DNA from: Linepithema humile
Lineage: Eukaryota > Arthropoda > Insecta > Hymenoptera > Formicidae
Length of the DNA: 64,000 nucleotides
NCBI RefSeq assembly: GCF_040581485.1
Contig: NC_090128.1
Span: 14,694,001-14,758,000 of the forward strand
Reading direction: 5' to 3'
The translations under genes and the position numbers were made by a program. The notes beneath the pieces are model-generated. The model was given only the letters and a program-made list of their open reading frames with translations, ran no database searches and was not told the origin of the DNA. The stretch's first letter is position 1. Every line of letters begins with the position of its first letter. Positions 41,643 to 51,314 of the stretch are shown one piece after another.

Positions 41643-42930
41643 TTTAAAATTTTTTATTACTTTTCTTTAAAAAAAAAAAATTAATAAATTCACATGTTGA
41701 ATATTGATTGAATCAAACTAATAACTATATTATAATGTACATGTATGTAATTTCTATCTTTATTTTATCATATCATTCTTTATATCATATTTACAACTTT
41801 TTAATTATGCCAATATTCAGAATATTCAATGTTATATTGCATATACAAAGTATCTAATTTTTTTATACGTATCTGGAAACCATGAGGTTTTAAAAACAAA
41901 TATTTCAGACGAAAGTTGTATGATTTCGAGGGGGACATAAAATGAATTGAACGAACTTCTCCTACATAAAGACATTTTGCAAATTTGGAGTAAATTCATA
42001 AATTTATTTCAATTCATTACGTTTTTTAAATTGCAATTATCCTAATCTTTTTATGTCTATAGATTCTATATAACATTCTGTAACGTAAAAAGTTATAAGA
42101 GTAGTATAATCAAAAATTTAATGGTTTACGAGATATTTTATATCTTTTTATACAAAAAAAAATTAATATTTTAACATAAAATACAAAATATCTAAAAACA
42201 TTCAGTTTTCGGTAATCTTACCTTAATACTTTTATGCACAGAATAGTGACACGAATCAATAGACGAAAAAAAAAAAACAGTTGTTTCCAAGAAGAAATGT
42301 GTAATTTGCAACATGCAGCTGCATACTTTTTCCTAAAAACAACTATATATATTTTTTTACATCAGTTGATTCGTCTTATTATTCTGTGTATAAAAGTATT
42401 ATAAAATTACTGAAACACAGAATGTTTTACAAAATATTTTGTATTTTATGTCAAAGTATGTAAAAGATAAAATATCGCGTAAACCATTCAATATTTGATC
42501 ATACTACTTTTCTAACTTTTTACGTTACATAAAATGTTACATAGAATCTATTGACATAAAAAAATTAGGGTAATTCCAATTTAAAAAATTTAGTTTGCGT
42601 CCAAATTCGCAAAATGTCTTTATGTAAGAGAATTTCGTTTCCATTTTATGTCCCCCTTGAAACCATACAACTTTTGTCTGAAATATTTGTTTTTAAAACC
42701 CTATTTCCAGATATATATAAAAGAAAATCAGACATTTTCTACATGTGCAATATAACATTCTGAACATTGGCGTAATTAAAAAGTTGTAAATATTATGATA
42801 TAAAGACTGATAAAATAAAGATAAAAGTTACATATATGTACATTAATAAAATATAGTTACTAGTTTGATAAAATTAATATTCAACTTGTGAATTTATTAA
42901 CTAATTTATTTTATTTTCTTTAAAATTTGC
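41643..42930. repeat. Large imperfect palindrome, 1.29 kb
   Basis: Arms pair along their length with moderate divergence: AAATTCACATGTTGAATATT (left) with AATATTCAACTTGTGAATTT (right), and GAGGGGGACATAAAATG with CATTTTATGTCCCCCTTG. The centre is near 42290. No coding. More diverged, so older, than the neighbours at 43246 and 46753. Confidence 0.7.
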
Positions 42931-42935
42931 AAAAA

Positions 42936-43130
42936 TAAACGATCCAGAAGTTATTTGGTGCGGGCATATATCCAGAAGGTGCAGATGGCGCGGACACATA
43001 TCCTGATTGTGAGATCAGACGATACGAATTACGTTGTCTGCTTGGGGGGGGGGGGGGAATGGTGCAGGTATGTGTCTCCTCATGTCCAATGTTGACGGTG
43101 CCGACTCGCCTTTTGCGAGAAAAGACCGTG
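42936..43130 (-). pseudogene. Relic of the repeat-protein gene (both repeat types)
   Basis: Minus strand carries GTVNIGHEE, one unit of the 48-bp repeat of exon A at 46234. After a C13 run it carries SGYVSAPSAPSGYMPAP, one unit of the 60-bp repeat of exon B at 47603. Both lie within 200 bp with no intron between, as if from a processed or internally deleted copy. The C/G homopolymer (43043-43056) may hide a frame change. Confidence 0.6.
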
Positions 43131-43200
43131 CGTCCTACTCGGATTTGAACCGAGTTCGTCACGGTGACAAGCTCGCATTTACCAATGTCGCTATGGATCG
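43131..43200 (-). repeat. tRNA-like sequence, probably a tRNA-derived SINE head or tRNA pseudogene
   Basis: Minus strand shows a perfect T arm (CTCGG TTCAAAT CCGAG), a D-loop-like ATTGGTAAA and a 7-base acceptor that pairs at about five positions (CGATCCA with TAGGACG). The anticodon stem does not pair. The layout and 70-nt length are tRNA-like, but it cannot be a functional tRNA as written. Confidence 0.4.
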
Positions 43201-43245
43201 TACTGTGTCAGTATATGATACTATAACGGTATTTTTGTTGCAAAC

Positions 43246-44732
43246 ATATGAGGGCACGGATCTAAGAACTCGCTTTGCGCTCGAAATCGTGTAAAAATAT
43301 TGTCCAAACGTCTCAGAGCATGAAAATTTTGAAAGTTGCAATTAGTTTTTTTAAATATAGACTTGTAGAGAATGACGAGACGGAACTTTTTTCTATTTGC
43401 AGTTTTTTTGTTCGATGCTTATTTTTAATAATAAAAATAAAAAAGTGAAAAATTTTTATCCCCAAATTCAATAAAATTTTAAGATATAAATCGTCGTAAT
43501 TTGGCCAAATTTTGTTGAAATTGTTTGAAATTTGGTATATGCATGCAGTATAGTCTAGCGATGCCTACAAAACAATAAAAATGCTAAAAATCGCCTATTG
43601 TTTAATAATAATTAATTGCAAATTGAGGCCAATGGGTAACTACGTTTTTTTAGTTTTGCTGACAAAAAGTATCGAGGGAACTTGAAATTTGAAACAACTT
43701 CCAGTGAGACATTTGTTCCTCTCTATTGAAGGAAGATTTCTAGAAATTTTCAGATCGATTCATTGAAAATTTGCGGAAATATGCATTTTATAAAAAAACA
43801 TGCGACGCCGCCAATGATAGCTCCGTGAGCGCTGAGCACCATCAGGCAGCGTACTCGCCGTTCGGTTTTCAAGGACTCGATTTTATAATGATTTTTTAAT
43901 AGTTATACATTTGAACAATCGCTCACTCTCCACGAAATATCGAAATGATGAACTATTATTTATACGGTTTCTTAATTAAATACTTTTATTATTATTATTT
44001 TGAAATATTTCACATACACTCCAGAGACGCGGTCTCTAGGACGGTAATAATTTAACAAATAACAATAGAGTTGTAAGAAATCATTATAAAATCGAATCCT
44101 GGAAAGTTGAACGGCGAGTACGCTGCTTGATGGTGTTCAGCGCTCACAGAGTTATCATTAGCGGCGTTGCATGTTTTCTTATAAAATACATATTTCCGCA
44201 AATTTTCAATGAATCGATCTGAAAGTTTCCAGAAATCTTCCTTCAATAGAGAGGAACAAATGTCTCACTGGAAGTTGTTTCAAATTTTAAGTTCCCTCGA
44301 TACTTTTTGTCAGTAAAACTAAAAAAACGTAGTTACCCATTGGCCTCAATTTGCAATTAATTATTATTAAACAATAGGCGATTTTCAGCTTTTTATTGTT
44401 TTGTAGGCATCGCTAGACTATACTGCATGCGTATACCAAATTTCAAACAATTTCAACAAAATTTGGCCAAATTACGACGATTTATATCTTAAAATTTTAT
44501 TGAATTTGGGGATAAAAATTTTTCACTTTTTTATTTTTATTATTAAAAATAAGCATCGAACAAAAAAACTGCAAATAGAAAAAAGTTCCGTCTCGTCATT
44601 CTCTACAGTCTATATTTAAAAAAATTAATTTTGCAACTTTCAAAATTTTCATGCTCTGAGACGTTTGGACAATACTTTTACACGATTTCGAGCGCAGAGC
44701 AAGTTCTTTGATCCGCGGCCTTATATAATAAC
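43246..44732. repeat. Large palindrome, 1.49 kb, arms about 95 percent alike
   Basis: CTCGCTTTGCGCTCGAAATC at 43270 pairs with GATTTCGAGCGCAGAGCAAG near 44695, and arms of about 0.7 kb match to a centre near 43985. No ORF of note; the arms contain GATAGCTCCGTGAGCGCTGA-like and GAGTACGCTGC text mirrored. Together with its neighbours it forms a run of back-to-back foldbacks. Confidence 0.8.
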
Positions 44733-44772
44733 AAATGCTAAAAATTATCTTATTTGTGTCGTATTTGGTGTC

Positions 44773-45649
44773 ATTTCATAAATCAAAAACTAAATATACA
44801 TAAATAATATTTTCATAACATACTTAATTAATTATTATCTGATTGATATCGTGTTTGGTATCAGTTTAATCATAAAAATCTTATTAATTCATAACAATAA
44901 TTTTTTAATTGATAATATACAAAGTAAAGGTTTGTGTTATAATTAAAATTTTATAATAATTACAGATATAAATATATAGATAAAGAAATCCTCGCGACAT
45001 ATCTGCCGGTCGGGCCGGCCCTTTATGCCCTATCTACACCGAAGGATGATCCTGCTTGTGGCTCATCCGATCACTTTTGCCTTCAGTGTGATTTTCAATG
45101 TGTTTCAATGCGTCTACATTACTCGCTCGGATGAGCCACAAGCAGGATCATCCTTCGGTGTAGATAGGGCATTACGCGCCGTAACAAATGCAGTAATACA
45201 TTACGAGTGCGCGAATTCCAGTGGATATATATTTTTGTGAATTTATATATATTTGAGAAAAAAATATTTAAGAAATTAAAAAAGAATAGAAATCTCATTC
45301 TCTTTCAATTTATTCTCAAATATATACAAATTTACAAAGATACATGTCCATTGAGGTCCGCGCGCTCGTAATGTATTATTGCATTTGCTACGGCGCGTAA
45401 TGGGTCGGCCCGACCGGAAGATATGTCGCGAGGATTTCTTCATCTATATATTTATATCTGTAATTATTATAAAATTTTAATTATAAAACAAATCTTTACT
45501 TTGTATTTCATCAATTAAAAAATTATTGTTATGAATTAATAAGATTTTTATGATTAAACTGATACCAAACACAATATCAATCGGATAATTTTTAATTAAA
45601 TATGTTATAAAAATATTATTTATGTATATTTAGTTTTTGATTTATGAAA
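44773..45649. repeat. Palindrome, 0.88 kb, with a second palindrome in its left arm
   Basis: TTTCATAAATCAAAAACTAA at 44774 mirrors TTAGTTTTTGATTTATGAAA at 45629-45648. Inner matches include CCTCGCGACATATCTGCCGG against CCGGAAGATATGTCGCGAGG. A separate hairpin (45026-45171) is inserted in the left arm only. Confidence 0.75.
45026..45171. repeat. Nested hairpin with 44-bp perfect arms
   Basis: GCCCTATCTACACCGAAGGA and TGATCCTGCTTGTGGCTCAT, continuing to CCGA, are repeated exactly inverted ending 45171. The 58-bp loop has no feature. It is flanked by sequence that pairs across the larger palindrome, so it inserted later. Confidence 0.8.
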
Positions 45650-45751
45650 CTGCATTTGCTACGGCGCGTGAGGGGCAGCCCAGCCCGGCTGCCTTACAAG
45701 AAAAACTTCGGTAATGCAACAAATGCAACGCGTATGTAGCGCAGTCGCACG

Positions 45752-45830
45752 CGCGCGCGCGTAAAATAAATATGTGTGTGTGTGTGTGTGTGTATGTGTG
45801 TGTGTGTATGTGTATGTGTGTGTGTTCTTA
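45752..45830. repeat. (CG)n and (TG)n microsatellites
   Basis: GCACGCGCGCGCGCG then TGTGTG with TA interruptions. Open frames through it (CVCVCV, HTHTHT) are artefacts. 45650-45750 before it is unassigned. Confidence 0.9.
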
Positions 45831-45832
45831 GT

Positions 45833-46067
45833 GTCCAGCAGTGATGCAAGATTGAGCATCCTGCATCATGCGCGACATGAGGGGAAGAGCCCCCACCAAA
45901 CAAGCGAGCATCGCGTCCGTGTGCGCTCGCCGTGTGAGTCGTACGTTGTTGGAACGGCGAGTGCACATGGACGCGATGCTCGCTTGTGTGGTGCCGCCAT
46001 GGTGGAGGCTCTTCCCCTCATGTCGCGCATGATGCAGAATGCTGAATCTTGCATCACTGGTGTCCAG
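45833..46067. repeat. GC-rich hairpin, 235 bp
   Basis: CAGTGATGCAAGATTGAGCA and CGCGACATGAGGGGAAGAGC on the left pair with GCTCTTCCCCTCATGTCGCG and TTGCATCACTG on the right. The centre is GAGTCGTACGTTGTTGGAAC. Strikingly GC-rich for this region. Confidence 0.75.
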
Positions 46068-46233
46068 AAATAGTGAAGCCGAGAGACGCGATGAGTAAAC
46101 GATGTAAGTATTTATATATATATATATATCAACTTTATAAATTTTATAAAAAGCATAATTTCTCTCTCTCTCTCTCGTTATTTCTCTCGTTCTGTCTGTC
46201 ATGTAAAAATTAAAATATTTTTTTTTATTGCAG

Positions 46234-48352
46234 CACGAAGCGAAGGCAACTTGCCGTCAGGACGAAGGGGGACGGTGCCGACGGCACCGTCAACATCGGA
46301 CACGAGGACCCCGGCGACGGTACCGGTGGTACCATCAACATCGGACACGAGGACCCCGGCGACAGTGCCGGCGGTACCATCAACATCGGACACGAGGACC
46401 CCGGCGACGGTACCGGTGGTACCATCAACATCGGACACGAGGACCCCGGCGACAGTGCCGGCGGCACCGTCAACATCGGACACGAGGACCCCGACGACGA
46501 TACCGGTGGTACCGTCAACATCGGACACGAGGACCCCGGCGACAGTGCCGGCGGCACCGTCAACATCGGACACGAGGACCCCGACGACGATACCGGTGGT
46601 ACCGTCAACATCGAACACGAGGACTGCGGCGACGTCGCCGTTAGCAGACAGGGCGAATATCCAGACAGGAAGAATAGGCCAAGATGTAAGAAAGGTTAGT
46701 TCTTTATGGTATTTATAGTATTATATATTTTTCTCATAAAGAAAAAATTAAAGACAAATGAGCCAAGTTATTATTACATATATTAGAGCTTTTTTTGATA
46801 AAATGATAAACAGAAACGTTTCTGCCTATATTTTCCTCTGTATAAATAGTAAAATAAATTAAACTTACATTATTATAAAAAATAAAATTATGTCGTTTGC
46901 ATCCTCTATCTGCAATGGAAAATAATTTGACAAGCTTGATAAAAAGTTATGTCCAAGTTATTGTATTTCTTATTGATGATAATCATTGGAAAAATTAGAT
47001 CGTCGATACTATAGAATAATAAAATAAAATATAGAAATACCAAAATTATAATATATAAAAAGAAATTATTATATTATAATTGTAATTTTTTATTGTAATT
47101 ACAATTATAATATAATAATTGCTTTTTATATATTATAATTTTGGTATTTCTATATTTTATTTTATTATTCTATAGTATCGACGATCTAATTTTTCCAATG
47201 ATTATCATCAATAAGAAATACAATAACTTGGACATAACTTTTTATCAAGCTTGTCAAATTATTTTCCATTGCAGATAGAGGATGCAAACGACATAATTTT
47301 ATTTTTTATAATAATGTAAGTTTAATTTATTTTACTATTTATACAGAGGAAAATATAGGCAGAAACGTTTCTATTTATCATTTTATAAAAAAAAAATCTG
47401 TAATATATGTAATAATAACCAATTCGACTCGTTTGCTTTTTATTTTCTTTATGTGATTTGTATCAGAGCTTTATACAGAAGTTTTGTTTTATATATTTTT
47501 CTTTTTTTATCCAAATCTCTTCTGTCTTCTGTTTTTGAATAGTTACATACATGTGTGTATGTGTATCTGTGTAAAAGTACTAATATTTATATTATTTTTC
47601 AGAATATTAATGATGCGGTGCGTCAAGCAATCAATCAACAAAGAAAAAAGCAGAGGAAGTATGCCAATTTTAAACGGCACACCGCACCAGGGTACGGGCT
47701 CCAACTGGCACCATCCGGATACATGCCCGCGCCTGCATCTTCTGGATATGTGTCCGTGCTATCGGCACCTCCTGGATATATGCCCGCGCCGCCTGCACCT
47801 TCTGGATATGTGTCCGTGCCATCGGCACCTCCTGGTTATATGCCCGCGCCGCCTGCACCTTCTGGATATGCGTCCGTGCCATCGGCACCTCCTGGATATA
47901 TGCCCGCGCCGCCTGCACCTTCTGGATATGCGTCTGTGCCATCGGCACCTCCTGGATATATGCCCGCGCCGCCTGCAGCTTCTGGATATGCGTCTGTGCC
48001 ATCGGCACCTCCTGGATATATGCCCGCGCCGCCTGCAGCTTCTGGATATGCGTCTGTGCCATCGGCACCTCCTGGATATATGCCCGCGCCGCCTGCAGCT
48101 TCTGGATATGCGTCTGTGCCATCGGCACCTCCTGGATATATGCCCGCGCCGCCTGCAGCTTCTGGATATGCGTCTGTGCCATCGGCACCTCCTGGATATA
48201 TGCCCGCGCCGCCTGCAGCTTCTGGATATGCGTCTGTGCCATCGGCACCATCCGGATACATGCCCGCGCCACCGACACTATCCGGTTATATGCCTGCGCC
48301 GCCGGCATCATTTGGATTTGTACCCGCGCCGTCCGGGGGATATTATTATTAA
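46234..48352 (+). CDS. Two-exon gene for a protein of two tandem repeat types
   Basis: Exon A 46234-46695 (acceptor TTTTATTGCAG, donor AAAG before GTTAGT) holds a 48-bp repeat. Exon B 47603-48352 (acceptor TATTTTTCAG) starts NINDAVRQAINQQRKKQRKY and then holds a 60-bp repeat ending in FVPAPSGGYYY and TAA. In the frame that joins in phase, exon A reads TVPVVPSTSDTRTPA units and exon B SAPPGYMPAPPAPSGYASVP units. The product is Pro/Ala/Ser/Tyr-rich, like extracellular or cuticular low-complexity proteins. A second frame of exon A (GTVNIGHEDPGD units) is also fully open and matches the relic at 42936, but gives a stop after splicing. An earlier exon with the start is not identified. The gene lies within the TTAA element; it may be captured. 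Confidence 0.5.
46276..46620. repeat. 48-bp tandem repeat, about seven copies (exon A)
   Basis: Unit CACCGTCAACATCGGACACG followed by AGGACCCCGGCGACGGTACC and GGTGGTAC. All six frames are open because 48 is divisible by three. Neighbouring units alternate between two versions (GGTACCGGTGG and AGTGCCGGCGG), so duplication went in 96-bp steps. Confidence 0.85.
46753..47432. repeat. Near-perfect palindrome, 0.68 kb, in the intron
   Basis: Arms of about 330 bp, for example GATCGTCGATACTATAGAAT left and ATTCTATAGTATCGACGATC right, are nearly identical and meet near 47092 at TAATTTTTTATTGTAATTA. It lies wholly between exons A and B. Its low divergence suggests a very recent origin. Confidence 0.85.
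47700..48310. repeat. 60-bp tandem repeat, about ten copies (exon B)
   Basis: Unit GATATATGCCCGCGCCGCCT followed by GCACCTTCTGGATATGCGTC and CGTGCCATCGGCACCTCCTG. The inner copies (47940-48240) are almost identical while the first and last are diverged, typical of an expanding minisatellite. Confidence 0.88.
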
Positions 48353-48557
48353 AAACTGTCTCAAACTTGTCATTTCGTATTATATAATTTTATGTATTTC
48401 ATAAAATTTTATAAAAAAATAAAAAATAAAATAATTTTATATATTTATGTTAAATTTCTTTCCTTCCCATTCCTCTTATTATTAATTAATTTTATTTTTT
48501 TAAATTAATTTTATTTTTTTTTATTTTTTTTATAATATACTTATATCTGTGTTTTTC
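48353..48557. other. 3' flank of the repeat-protein gene
   Basis: AT-rich. AAAAATAAAAAATAAAATAA downstream of the stop offers poly(A)-signal-like sequence (AATAAA). Nothing else seen. Confidence 0.35.
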
Positions 48558-49001
48558 TAATCGCTTGTTTATTGCATATCGCTCTGTACATCAGTGCTTC
48601 ATGTTCCACTCATATATCTGCCACATGTTTACTCGCGCTTCTCTCTCTCTCTCTCTCCTTCTCTCTTTCTCCTTCCCCCCTTCTCCCTGCTAATTTATAA
48701 TTATAATCTTTCATTTGTATCATTATCTTTTTTCATTTGTGTGACTTTTATTTTAATTTTTATATTCTTTTATTTTTATGGTTCTCATCTTTCTATATAA
48801 TAAATTTATTTATGCATTTTATTTTGCAGTATACATGAAATATACTACAAAATAAAATGCAATAAAATATGCTATAAAATTAAAAATGCATAAATTATTG
48901 TTATTTAGGCAGATGAGAACTATAAAAATAAAAACCATATAAATGATAAAAAAATAATGATACAAATGAAAGAATATAATAATCAACTTGCAGAGGGAGA
49001 G

Positions 49002-49045
<44 letters not shown>

Positions 49046-49112
49046 CGTAAGTAAAAATGTAAGCAGATATGTGAGAAAAGCATGAAGTCGATGCAATTAG
49101 CGATATGTTGTA
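48558..49112. repeat. Foldback, 0.55 kb, diverged arms with CT/GA runs
   Basis: ATCGCTTGTTTATTGCATAT left against GCAATTAGCGATATGTTGTA right. The CT run at 48640 pairs with the GA run at 49003-49043. The centre is GCATTTTATTTTGCAGTATA near 48835. Arms differ by many substitutions. Confidence 0.65.
49003..49043. repeat. (GA)n microsatellite
   Basis: About 20 perfect AG units in the right arm of the foldback. Confidence 0.9.
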
Positions 49113-49361
49113 AGCGAGCACTTAGAAAGAGACAGAATAAATGTACGATAGAAAGAGAAAAGAACGAGTTTAATAGTATTAGTGCGTACACATATATATT
49201 ACTCTCTCACGCAAGGATGAAATAACAAGGATAGTATTGTCTGTTCTTATCGAGTAAACAGGCAAGTTTTAGCTCCATCTGTTCTAATATTAGCCAACTA
49301 ATTTATTGCTCTGTTTTACTCTCGTACCTCAATCTCGCACACACACATATGCATAAATTTT
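49113..49361. other. Unassigned DNA between foldbacks
   Basis: Mixed sequence with CACACACACATATG. No frame or repeat recognised. Confidence 0.3.
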
Positions 49362-49653
49362 TACAGACACTAATCTTTTTTATTAGGCTTCCAAACTTAC
49401 TTTTAAAAATTCACAGATATTCTTTCATATTAGACCGAAAACGGACGCTATGTCTTTCGCACAGAAAAACTGCAGAATTTTAAAGTTAAACAAATATTGA
49501 CGCCACGTGCAGATAACAAAACTGTAATTTAAAATTTTTTTCTGTTTTTTACTAAATATTATAGCATCCGTTCTTCGTTATTATAAGTACTTGAATTGTG
49601 GAGAAGGATTTTTCAATCTGTATAGCTAAAAAAAAGATTAGTGTTTGTAAAAA
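49362..49653. mobile_element. Short TIR element, about 290 bp
   Basis: TTTTTACAGACACTAATCTT left and AAGATTAGTGTTTGTAAAAA right. No coding. It lies just inside the right end of the TTAA element. Confidence 0.55.
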
Positions 49654-49689
49654 TAATGTCGGTAAAGAAGAACTGTAGGATCCCCTTAA

Positions 49690-49921
49690 GGACCCGATTC
49701 CAACCACGCAGACGCGGCCGGTAATATCTTACCGCGCCCGTCACCTTTCATTCGAAACTCGCGGCCTTACACTCTGCCGCGAATGCGCCGCTGGCGCACT
49801 CAAGTTACACACACACTTGTACATACATACTTCTCTCTGACAAAGAAATAAACACATTTCTACACCATTGACTCTCTCTCACTTCTCACCAGTCGAACAC
49901 AATCCATTAGGCTATACGCCT
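49690..49921. mobile_element. Right part of the GC-rich element with 9-bp duplication
   Basis: GGACCCGATTCC onwards, with AAAGAAATAAACACATTTCT and CACACACACTTGTACATACA, ending GGCTATACGCCT before ATAACCATT (49922-49930). It completes the outer element begun at 34924. Viral DNA resumes at 49931. Confidence 0.5.
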
Positions 49922-49930
49922 ATAACCATT

Positions 49931-49984
49931 ATTCACATTAATACACCAGTATGATAAACATTTATGGCACTTATATGTTTCCAT
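49931..49984 (-). pseudogene. VLTF-3-like gene, 5' end (first half of zinc ribbon)
   Basis: Eighteen codons from an ATG in TAAATG context carry YKCHKCLSYWC, a C-x2-C pair. With one copy of ATAACCATT removed, the frame runs straight into GYLCKEC at 34907-34923 and completes a four-cysteine ribbon. The gene was therefore whole before the 15 kb block inserted. Confidence 0.65.
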
Positions 49985-49987
49985 TTA
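49982..49987 (-). promoter_or_regulatory. TAAATG motif of the VLTF-3-like gene
   Basis: TAATAAATGG on the minus strand at the start codon. Divergent from the 429-aa gene; the two starts are about 40 bp apart. Confidence 0.55.
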
Positions 49988-50021
49988 TTAATCAATTCTA
50001 ATTTTAAACAAATATTATAAA

Positions 50022-50027
50022 TAAATG
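50022..50027 (+). promoter_or_regulatory. TAAATG motif of the 429-aa viral gene
   Basis: TATAAATAAATGG at the plus-strand start codon. Poxvirus late-type initiator. Confidence 0.55.
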
Positions 50028-51314
50028 GAGAGTATTTTTTTAAATAATATAAACAAAGAAATATTAGAAATATATAGTGATATTATTAATAACAAAAAAG
50101 ATATAAAAAATAGCTCGTTAAAAAGTATACTTGGAAGCTTTTCAAAAAAATATCATAAAAAATCAGATGACAACAAGAAATTAAGTAACTTTATAGTTAA
50201 TGAAATAAATTATAATGGAAAGTTTAATCTTATCGAAATATCTAAAAGAATAAAAATACTATTGTATCATAATATTATTCCACAAGAAATAAAAAATAAA
50301 AACATAAGAGATGTATTATTATCTGAAAAAATTTTAAGTTTTAGTGATATATCAGATATTAAATTGGATTGTGTTAAGGTTTTACTATCTAATATTATTC
50401 AAAATATATTAAGATTTTTCATAATAAAAACTATAGAAGGAGAAATTGAAATTAATAAATTATTTGTAAAATTTGATTCAAGAAAGATAAATGACTCTTT
50501 AGGATGTTACATAGATATGTATTACGGGATAGAATATCTTATAATTACAGAAGTATTAACAAAATTATTAAGTTTGTATTTTATGTCTAAAACACTTGAA
50601 AAAGGAGGAAGTAGAATGATAGTTGAGAGAACGACTGTAGATAATTTAAATAAGTTATACGAGCTTATATCAAGAAATGATGTAAGATACAGAAACGATT
50701 TCAAAAATATCTTCATACGCATTACAAATAGTATAACTGACGAATTTCAAGGAGGAAGTAAAAGTATTCACGATATTATTAATAAGATAAAGAATAAAAC
50801 AATTTCAAAAGAAGAATTACTTCAAGACCCAGAATTATGCGGTGCTATCAATGTTTCTTTAGGAGAGATAAAAATTCCTAAACTAGAACCTTATAATGTT
50901 GATAAAGAAAAATTTGTAACTAAAAGTGGAAACAATATTCTAAACGTGGTATTTGGAAACAAAGCGTCTGAAAATATACAGAAGATATTTAATGATAAAT
51001 ATAATATGTCTGCTAACGATATTGTTAACAATCTTGAAAATTATAAAGATAATATAAATAATTCATCGCCTGTAAAAAACAACTCAAATAATAATCAAAA
51101 TTTCGAGAATTTATTTAATTTTACTGAGAAAGACATAGATATATTATATACATTGAATTTAATAGATGCTTTAAAAAGTATAGGTACTGGAATCACTCCT
51201 TTATCAGAATTGTATGAGTTAGATAAAAATCAATTAGATAAAAATATAACAGTAAACTTTTATACTCCAGTTTCGAAAGCAACAATAGATGGAACTCCTA
51301 TAGAAAAAGAATAA
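50025..51314 (+). CDS. Viral hypothetical protein (429 aa)
   Basis: Intact frame. The N-terminal 170 residues are helical and Lys/Ile/Asn-rich (NNKKDIKNSSLKSILGSF). Two similar loops, KTLEKGGSRMIVE and DEFQGGSKSIHDI, mark the middle. An Asn-rich linker (NNSSPVKNNSNNNQNFEN) leads to a conserved-looking C-terminal block (DIDILYTLNLIDALKSIGTG). No membrane span or known domain. It faces away from the VLTF-3-like gene and ends one base before the TspO-like gene stop (tail to tail). Undamaged, so useful for identifying the virus by search. Confidence 0.55.
   Translation: MESIFLNNINKEILEIYSDIINNKKDIKNSSLKSILGSFSKKYHKKSDDNKKLSNFIVNEINYNGKFNLIEISKRIKILLYHNIIPQEIKNKNIRDVLLSEKILSFSDISDIKLDCVKVLLSNIIQNILRFFIIKTIEGEIEINKLFVKFDSRKINDSLGCYIDMYYGIEYLIITEVLTKLLSLYFMSKTLEKGGSRMIVERTTVDNLNKLYELISRNDVRYRNDFKNIFIRITNSITDEFQGGSKSIHDIINKIKNKTISKEELLQDPELCGAINVSLGEIKIPKLEPYNVDKEKFVTKSGNNILNVVFGNKASENIQKIFNDKYNMSANDIVNNLENYKDNINNSSPVKNNSNNNQNFENLFNFTEKDIDILYTLNLIDALKSIGTGITPLSELYELDKNQLDKNITVNFYTPVSKATIDGTPIEKE

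Larger units (their letters stand above)
35569..49685. mobile_element. TTAA-flanked 14.1 kb element with 11-bp inverted ends, heavily nested
   Basis: TTAA at 35565-35568 is followed by GGGGATCCTAC, and GTAGGATCCCC at 49675-49685 is followed by TTAA (49686-49689). Removing one TTAA rejoins the GC-rich outer element. The TTAA duplication is the piggyBac mark, though ends starting GGGG are unusual and the cargo encodes a Mutator-type protein. The 14 kb may therefore be a small TTAA element swollen by other insertions. Contents are the Mutator-like gene (36352-41310), a repeat-protein gene (46234-48352) and at least ten foldback units. Confidence 0.6.

Noticed and set aside
43131..43200. Functional tRNA gene
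   Set aside because: The anticodon stem does not pair and the acceptor has two mismatches.
45659..46202. ORFs with HTHTHT or CVCVCV
   Set aside because: Arise from (TG)n and from the hairpin at 45833-46067.
47484..48404. Alternative frames through the 60-bp repeat (PRRLHLLDMRLCHRHLLDIC and minus-strand frames)
   Set aside because: Repeat length divisible by three opens all frames; only the frame with splice-phase agreement and the Pro/Tyr composition was kept.
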